Assembly: GCA_020201305.1 (NCBI GenBank)
Contig: JAIVHC010000028.1
Span: forward strand, 1-10,772
From: Geobacteraceae bacterium
Lineage (GTDB): Bacteria; Desulfobacterota; Desulfuromonadia; Desulfuromonadales; Desulfuromonadaceae
Direction: 5' to 3'
Length of the DNA: 10,772 nt
This document shows, piece after piece, positions 6,238-10,772 of this stretch; positions within the stretch are counted from its first letter, which is position 1, and every line of letters begins with the position of its first letter. Position numbers and translations under genes: made by a program. The notes beneath the pieces are model-generated. The model was not told where the DNA came from and did not search any database. It saw only the letters and a program-made list of their open reading frames with translations.

Positions 6238-7925
6238 TTGAGGCGCTCCTGCGCCCACAGGGCGAGATGTTCGCGGAAGATCTTGGCGTTATGTCTCACA
6301 TCGACCGGAAAGTCAGGATGGATCAGAAATGCGGAGATTTCCGCAGTATGGGGATACTGGTGCTGAATTGCCTTTAAATCAGCGATGACGATCGAATGTT
6401 GATGTACAGACACGTCCGGGTTCAACTCTACACATAAAACCGCGCGTTGTGTACCGCGGTCGCCGCATCCAACCAAGGCTGTGCGCGCTACCTGGGGGTG
6501 GAGGTTGAAAACTGCCTCACACGGAATGGTAAACAAGGTAGCTTCAGCTGTTTCCACGCGGTGGTTCTTGCGCCCGCAAAACCATACGCGCCCCAGTTCA
6601 TCCATGTAACCTACATCGCCCATGCGATGATAAAAGTCAGAGCTTCCAGAGTATATTTTAGCGTTTTTTGTCGCATGTTCACGCCGATAATAAGCTGCTG
6701 TAACCTGAGGCCCACGGACGCAGATCTCGCCGACGCCGCCTTCGCCTGCAGGCATTAGCTCTACATCATCCCAGGAGTCTATGGCAGCATCGCAGATGCG
6801 GATAATCCGGACATCGACACCGGCAACAGGCGTGCCTACACATATCCCGGCTCCCATATCGGTTTTAGCTGCAGTGTATGTCAGGATTTCATGGTTGCCG
6901 ATGGAACAAACGGGAAGGGCCTCGGTAGCACCATAGGGTGTATACACCTGGCATTCGGGCCTCAGCATCGATTCCATCTGGCGCAGTATAGACGCTGGAA
7001 CCGGAGCGCCGGCACTGATAACCCGCTTAAGACTCGGGAGTTTCCGCCCCTGTCTGCAGCCGTAGGTGGCAACGCGGCGCAATAGGGCCGGAGAGCCAAA
7101 CATATTTGAAATATGGAAGTTGTCAAACGCCTCGAAAATTCGCTCCGGGTTAACCTGCCCGGGTTTGGAGGCATCCATATCCGGTATCACCGCAGTCATC
7201 CCCAGGGCGGGGGCAAATAGGGCAAACAGGGGGAAGGTACACATGTCGATCTCCCCTGGTTCAATGGCATAGAGCTCTTTCAATGCTTCTATTTGGGCAT
7301 AAAAATTTTCGTGGGTGTATTCGGTGCCTTTTGCCGGCCCGGTACTTCCGCTGGTGAAAAGGATAGCAGCGAGTGAGTTCGTCGCAGGCACAAAGGGGGT
7401 GAAGTTGAATATACTCGGGGCATGAAACAGAAGTTCTTGCAGGCGAGCGGTGCGCAGCACCCCTACGCGAGAGGTGGTGACGCAGTGTTGCAGACTCCCT
7501 TTGCACCAGCCCAGAATCTGGCGCGCGAGATTGGCCTTCAGGTTGCCGATAAACACCTGTGGCTCCACTTGCTCCAGACATTGTTTCAGGTTCTTTACCC
7601 CCATCCCCGGATCAATCAGAACCGGAATGGCACCGAGTTTAAACAGCGCAAAGGTGAGAGTGAAAAAGTCGAGGCCGGGAGGAAGCATAAGGACGGTGCG
7701 TTGTCCGGCATGCACCCCATAGCGCTGCAGCGCAAGCGCAACCCGGGTGCTGTCTGCGTCGAGCTTGGCATAGGTGAGGTGTGTATAGCTTACGCGCCCG
7801 TAGTGATCACGCGTGTGAGGGTAAATCACGGCATGACTCAAGGGATAAAGCGCGGCGCGCGCGCTAAGAGTGATAGAAATGTTACGCCCTTCGCGCGCAA
7901 GTGAAGTGGTCGGAGTACGTTCCAT
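6234..7925 (-). CDS. oleC: OleC beta-lactone synthetase (AMP-forming ligase family)
   Basis: Member of the acyl-AMP synthetase/luciferase superfamily. OleC uses ATP to convert the 2-alkyl-3-hydroxyacid from OleD into a cis-beta-lactone. The 563-residue protein has the phosphate-binding loop ILFTSGSTGPAKG (188-200), the A5 motif YTPYGATEA (328-336), the ribose-binding Asp437 in RMGDVGYMDELG, the hinge region CGRKNHR (450-456), and the C-terminal catalytic-region lysine Lys548 in DVRHNAKIFRE. All core motifs look intact and length is typical. The start is uncertain: the ATG at 7925 lies 4 nt after the oleB stop, while an in-frame GTG at 7952 would overlap oleB and add nine residues. Neither has a clear ribosome binding site, consistent with coupling to oleB translation. 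The stop overlaps the oleD ATG. Assignment rests on motifs and on position between oleB and oleD. Confidence 0.92.
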   Translation of the reverse strand: MERTPTTSLAREGRNISITLSARAALYPLSHAVIYPHTRDHYGRVSYTHLTYAKLDADSTRVALALQRYGVHAGQRTVLMLPPGLDFFTLTFALFKLGAIPVLIDPGMGVKNLKQCLEQVEPQVFIGNLKANLARQILGWCKGSLQHCVTTSRVGVLRTARLQELLFHAPSIFNFTPFVPATNSLAAILFTSGSTGPAKGTEYTHENFYAQIEALKELYAIEPGEIDMCTFPLFALFAPALGMTAVIPDMDASKPGQVNPERIFEAFDNFHISNMFGSPALLRRVATYGCRQGRKLPSLKRVISAGAPVPASILRQMESMLRPECQVYTPYGATEALPVCSIGNHEILTYTAAKTDMGAGICVGTPVAGVDVRIIRICDAAIDSWDDVELMPAGEGGVGEICVRGPQVTAAYYRREHATKNAKIYSGSSDFYHRMGDVGYMDELGRVWFCGRKNHRVETAEATLFTIPCEAVFNLHPQVARTALVGCGDRGTQRAVLCVELNPDVSVHQHSIVIADLKAIQHQYPHTAEISAFLIHPDFPVDVRHNAKIFREHLALWAQERLK

Positions 7926-7929
7926 GATG

Positions 7930-8808
7930 TCAGGTTTCACGGATAAAGTCACAAATCAACGGGATAATTTCTTCTGCTACATCTTCAAGGATGTAGTGGC
8001 CTCCTCGCGCCCAGGTGTGAACGCGTGCGTGAGGGAACCTGGTTCGCCACTGCTGGAGAAAGTGGTGGTCAAAAACAAAGTCCTGCTCGCCCCAGCATAC
8101 CATAATGGGCACATGCTCCAGGGCAGGGAGCTTCGCTTCCACCTCGATTACACTCTGATATGCTCGATCTGCAGAGGTAAGAGGGATATCCTGTACAAAG
8201 CGCAGCGTAGCAATACGATTGCGCCAGGAGTTATACGGTGCGGTATAGCAGTGGCGCAGAGCCTTAGGCATGGGGTTCTCTTTACACCCGATCCACGCAG
8301 CGCCGCTGGCAAAAGCATTAAAGCCACGGATCAGTAGGGTGCCTATACGGCTTTCGCGTCCGAGTTTAAGGGCGAAAGGGAGTTTTTTGCTCTGGGGCAG
8401 GGGGAATGCCGCAGTGTTCATCACCACAATTTTTTTAATCCTATGGGGATGCAGGGTGGCAAAGCGCATTCCGATCATACCACCCCAGTCATGAACCACC
8501 AGAGTGATATTGTCCTCCACTCCGAGGGATTCGAGCAGGTTCTCCAGATCGCTTACACGCTGATCCAGTGTATATGTATACGCACTGTCATCAGGTTTAT
8601 CCGATAGTCCACACCCTATGTGATCTGGAACAATTACCCGGTGGGTAGGAGACATCGCTACTGCCAGGTTGCGGTAGTAAAAGCACCAACTCGGATTCCC
8701 GTGCAGCATCACCACCGGATCACCGCTGCCCGCATCCAGATAGTGGAGCTTGATGCCGTGCTTTATTTCGATATATTTGCCCCGTAGCGGTAATAGACGT
8801 TTCACCAC
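7930..8808 (-). CDS. oleB: OleB beta-lactone decarboxylase (alpha/beta hydrolase, haloalkane dehalogenase-like)
   Basis: Alpha/beta-hydrolase related to haloalkane dehalogenases. OleB removes CO2 from the beta-lactone made by OleC to release the cis-olefin. The 292-residue product has the N-terminal HGNPSW motif (residues 36-41, with the Asn used by dehalogenase relatives), the nucleophile elbow VVHDWGGMIG with Asp107, a probable acid Asp243 in CWGEQDFVF, and catalytic His271 in GGHYILED. A cap domain lies between residues of about 140 and 215. The nucleophile is Asp rather than Ser, as in OleB and dehalogenases. The start is one of two adjacent GTG codons (8808 or 8805); the second overlaps the oleA stop as GTGA. 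Without the ole context this would be called a haloalkane dehalogenase-like hydrolase. Confidence 0.92.
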   Translation of the reverse strand: MVKRLLPLRGKYIEIKHGIKLHYLDAGSGDPVVMLHGNPSWCFYYRNLAVAMSPTHRVIVPDHIGCGLSDKPDDSAYTYTLDQRVSDLENLLESLGVEDNITLVVHDWGGMIGMRFATLHPHRIKKIVVMNTAAFPLPQSKKLPFALKLGRESRIGTLLIRGFNAFASGAAWIGCKENPMPKALRHCYTAPYNSWRNRIATLRFVQDIPLTSADRAYQSVIEVEAKLPALEHVPIMVCWGEQDFVFDHHFLQQWRTRFPHARVHTWARGGHYILEDVAEEIIPLICDFIRET

Positions 8809-9845
8809 TCAACTCCCAGCATCATACAGTTTAACCCACTTCCGATTCCTAGAAACGCTACCTTCTGCCCTGCACGGATAAGTCCACGTTCTGCGCCTAT
8901 GGCTGCAGTGATAGGGAGAGATACCGTGCCTATATTGCCCAGAAAGGAGTAGGTAGCAAAATCTTTCTCCACCGGGATGCCAATGCTGCGCAGGATGGTC
9001 TTCTGGTGAGCTTCCCCTACCTGATGGCACACCACGCGTGCAATATCATCCGTATCCCAGCTCATGGAGTGGAGAAAATCGTCCCAGGTTTGTTTCCCCA
9101 GTTCTATACCGTTGTTCAATACTGCCACAGCATCCGTATTCATATATTGCTCGAACAGATCTTCGCCCACCTCTTTAACCCCCCAACAGCACAACTCGTG
9201 GTGTTGCGGCGCACTGCGGTTGACAGCACCGAGAAGCTTATGCTTTGGCGTAGCGGGAAAAGAACCATCTGAAACAATCAGCGCCACCGCCCCGGAACCC
9301 CCGGTGAGGGTAGCGACCGAGCGGGCGAAGAATGCCATATCCTCACGTGCGAGTAGACGCCGGATCACGGTTTCGTTGAGTTCACGCGCACTTTCACATG
9401 ACACCACCATCCCGGCGCGGATCTGCCCCAGTTCAATGCGGTTCGCAATATCGATGATGCCGTTTAGAACGCCCAGACACGCATTGCTGATGTCGTAGAT
9501 AAACGCATCACCGCCTACACCCAGGCCGTGGGCAACCCGACATGCCGTCGCAGGTTCGTACAATTCGCGGCATACCCCAGTGTACACCAGGGCACCGATA
9601 TCGGCTGCTCCGATTCCACTCTGTCTCAGGGCTTTTTCCCCCGCAGCTATCGCTCCCTGCGACAGCGAAGTGTGGGGGAGCCACCAGCGCCGTTCCCGAA
9701 TGCCGGTGAGGGCCTGCAATTGCCCGGGTTGGATATGCAACTTATTATACAGCGGTGCAAGGCGCTGCTCAATTTCGTGGGAAGTAACTACTACAGGGGG
9801 CAGTTCATAGCAGATACTGTCCAGATACACATTATTATAGTTCAT
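8802..9845 (-). CDS. oleA: OleA thiolase-superfamily enzyme (head-to-head acyl-CoA condensation)
   Basis: FabH-like thiolase-superfamily enzyme. OleA joins two fatty acyl-CoAs by a non-decarboxylative Claisen condensation to give a 2-alkyl-3-ketoacid, the first step of long-chain olefin synthesis. The 347-residue product has Cys123 in DISNACLGVLNG, His274 in VVCHQVGEAH, and Asn304 in LGNIGTVS, forming the Cys-His-Asn set. Glu97 in LYEPATA is exactly 26 residues before the cysteine, the same spacing as Glu117/Cys143 of Xanthomonas OleA. That glutamate enters the active site from the partner subunit and helps separate OleA from plain FabH. The C terminus GIGSGLNCMMLGVEW is also OleA-like. The ATG at 9845 fits the family N terminus but lacks a Shine-Dalgarno; it lies 28 nt after the stop of the upstream 122-residue gene. 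The stop overlaps the oleB start. Confidence 0.93.
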   Translation of the reverse strand: MNYNNVYLDSICYELPPVVVTSHEIEQRLAPLYNKLHIQPGQLQALTGIRERRWWLPHTSLSQGAIAAGEKALRQSGIGAADIGALVYTGVCRELYEPATACRVAHGLGVGGDAFIYDISNACLGVLNGIIDIANRIELGQIRAGMVVSCESARELNETVIRRLLAREDMAFFARSVATLTGGSGAVALIVSDGSFPATPKHKLLGAVNRSAPQHHELCCWGVKEVGEDLFEQYMNTDAVAVLNNGIELGKQTWDDFLHSMSWDTDDIARVVCHQVGEAHQKTILRSIGIPVEKDFATYSFLGNIGTVSLPITAAIGAERGLIRAGQKVAFLGIGSGLNCMMLGVEW

Positions 9846-9873
9846 AGATTGTGTTGGTATATGGGAAAGGGGG

Positions 9874-10242
9874 TCAGGCCATCAAGTAGGCATTAACCAG
9901 GCTTCGTCCACCCGAGTTCAGCCACTTATTGCCGATGGAATACAGGCGCTGCGCGTCAATCTTCTGATAAAACTGCCTGTAACACTTGGCGGCACGTTTG
10001 GTTTCCTCCGGGGTCCAGCGATATCCGGGGTTGAGGTGTAGCATATCCAGTAGGTGTCTGTCTTTACTGCCTTGCGGTAGACACATGGCATAACTGATGG
10101 CCCAGTCGAGCATAGTGGGTGGATTCGACGGGGGATAGTGCACATGTTGCCCGCTCTGAAGTATCCCCACCTTTAGATTGTTCTTATGCAGCACCGCTTT
10201 GGCGAGGATATACACGGCTTTTTGTTCCGGTGTTACCAGCAT
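9874..10242 (-). CDS. Unrecognised 122-residue protein upstream of oleA
   Basis: I do not recognise this family. The product is 122 residues, basic, and has no signal peptide or clear membrane segment. The N-terminal half has a helical stretch QKAVYILAKAVLHKNNLK, followed by a Pro-rich turn HYPPSNPPTMLDWAISYAM. The C-terminal half holds YRWTPEETKRAAKCYRQFYQ and ends with LYSIGNKWLNSGGRSLVNAYL. It looks like a small, mostly helical cytoplasmic protein. The ATG at 10242 has a plausible Shine-Dalgarno (AAGG, about 9 nt upstream), and a stop codon lies shortly before it in frame. It is co-directional with oleABCD and ends 28 nt before oleA, so co-transcription is likely. Real coding status is supported by position, start signal and absence of a better overlapping frame, not by homology. 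Confidence 0.65.
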   Translation of the reverse strand: MLVTPEQKAVYILAKAVLHKNNLKVGILQSGQHVHYPPSNPPTMLDWAISYAMCLPQGSKDRHLLDMLHLNPGYRWTPEETKRAAKCYRQFYQKIDAQRLYSIGNKWLNSGGRSLVNAYLMA

Positions 10243-10279
10243 GGATTCGGACCTTCTGCTTAAGTGTCAGACGCGGCGT

Positions 10280-10308
10280 ATATTGGCAGAAAGGCGGATG
10301 CAGTGCAA
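10280..10308 (-). promoter_or_regulatory. Weak promoter candidate upstream of the 122-residue gene and ole operon
   Basis: On the minus strand TTGCAC (10308-10303) and CAATAT (10285-10280) are 17 bp apart, matching the consensus at 4/6 and 3/6. The 127-bp gap after the nitroreductase gene is the only sizeable non-coding space before oleA, so an ole promoter would be expected here unless transcription begins further upstream. No terminator is seen in this gap. Confidence 0.25.
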
Positions 10309-10369
10309 GAAAATAGGCACCGCAGCCGCCCAGGAGTATCCAGCGCGTGATATAAAGAGGAATAGAGGA

Positions 10370-10772
10370 TTACGCTGAAATCATCGCTTCATTCACATAC
10401 GCTATTTTTGCTTTGTCGCGTTGCACAGTACGTTGATATTTTACCGCCGGTTTCCCGAATGCCATTACATACCCGATCACATGCTCATCCGGTATCCCCA
10501 GGGCCTGGCGCAGCGTGGGCGCAATGTCCCGGATCGCCCACAGTGCGAGGCCGTCCCATAAAGTACCCACGCCGCAAGCGGCGGCATACAGTTCAAATGT
10601 CGCCAGCGCAATAATGCCATCGGTTTCAGGTGTGGGCAGTTTCGCCGGAGATGAAGTCACTACCAGGTGTGGCGCTCCGCGGAACAGAGAGTCGACCTCT
10701 TTTTCTTTCCACAGGCGCACGAAATCGGCAAAATAACTTCTTTTTTCCGGCAACTCGCCACGCTGTATTACA
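10370..10772 (-). CDS. Nitroreductase-family protein, C-terminal part
   Basis: FMN-dependent nitroreductase-family protein of unknown substrate. The frame stays open to the end of the window, so only the C-terminal 133 or so residues are seen. Recognisable features are GAPHLVVTSSP, the helix TDGIIALATFELYAAACGVGT with the following LWDGLALWA, and a C-terminal LGIPDEHVIGYVMAFGKPAVKYQRTVQR, typical of nitroreductases and of their ferredoxin-fused versions. Whether an N-terminal 4Fe-4S domain is present cannot be seen. A TTG at 10753 is not taken as the start because coding continues upstream of it. The gene points the same way as the ole cluster and ends 127 bp before the 122-residue gene. A link to hydrocarbon synthesis is not established. 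Confidence 0.88.
   Translation of the reverse strand, partial: VIQRGELPEKRSYFADFVRLWKEKEVDSLFRGAPHLVVTSSPAKLPTPETDGIIALATFELYAAACGVGTLWDGLALWAIRDIAPTLRQALGIPDEHVIGYVMAFGKPAVKYQRTVQRDKAKIAYVNEAMISA

Noticed and set aside
7422..7904. Plus-strand open frame of 160 codons inside oleC
   Set aside because: Antisense shadow of oleC; no ribosome binding site and no recognisable protein features.
10184..10360. Minus-strand open stretch between the nitroreductase and the 122-residue gene, reading like a short hydrophobic leader (RWILLGGCGAYFL)
   Set aside because: No ATG, GTG or TTG start with a ribosome binding site was found, and it overlaps the start of the 122-residue gene in another frame.

Overview
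The window looks like a gammaproteobacterial chromosome segment of roughly 50 percent GC. This is inferred from the gene set: a DUF2835 protein, a KefB/YbaL-type CPA2 antiporter, GluRS of E. coli type, and an ole hydrocarbon cluster like those of Xanthomonas and Shewanella. No transposase, phage gene, CRISPR array or other sign of recent mobility is visible.

Left half (1-4824), all on the plus strand: the 3' part of a CPA2 cation:proton antiporter with TrkA-N and TrkA-C domains; a small MTH1187/UPF0045 thiamine-binding-type protein; tRNA-Cys(GCA) with its own promoter and a strong terminator; a stand-alone Memo-family protein (AmmeMemoRadiSam protein B); and gltX with a recognisable sigma70-type promoter. 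gltX ends at a 15-bp terminator stem. The convergent DUF2835 gene ends in the same stem, and its start region carries two hairpins.

Right half (5341-10772), all on the minus strand, read from high to low coordinates: the C-terminal part of a nitroreductase-family protein (runs off the window), an unrecognised 122-residue protein, then oleA-oleB-oleC-oleD. The four ole genes are packed with overlapping or nearly touching ends. By family knowledge they convert two fatty acyl-CoAs to a long-chain cis-olefin: OleA does a head-to-head Claisen condensation, OleD reduces the beta-keto acid, OleC forms a beta-lactone, and OleB decarboxylates the lactone.

The most notable observation is that OleD has lost about 32 residues in frame between the conserved GPGDNH-LVPR region and the conserved GRTYFISQGDP region. 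The catalytic Tyr-x-x-x-Lys and the Rossmann motif are kept. If real, this could impair the reductase step and shift the pathway from olefin toward ketone. The 122-residue gene just upstream of oleA is the other unexplained item. No stretch over 300 bases lacks a gene.
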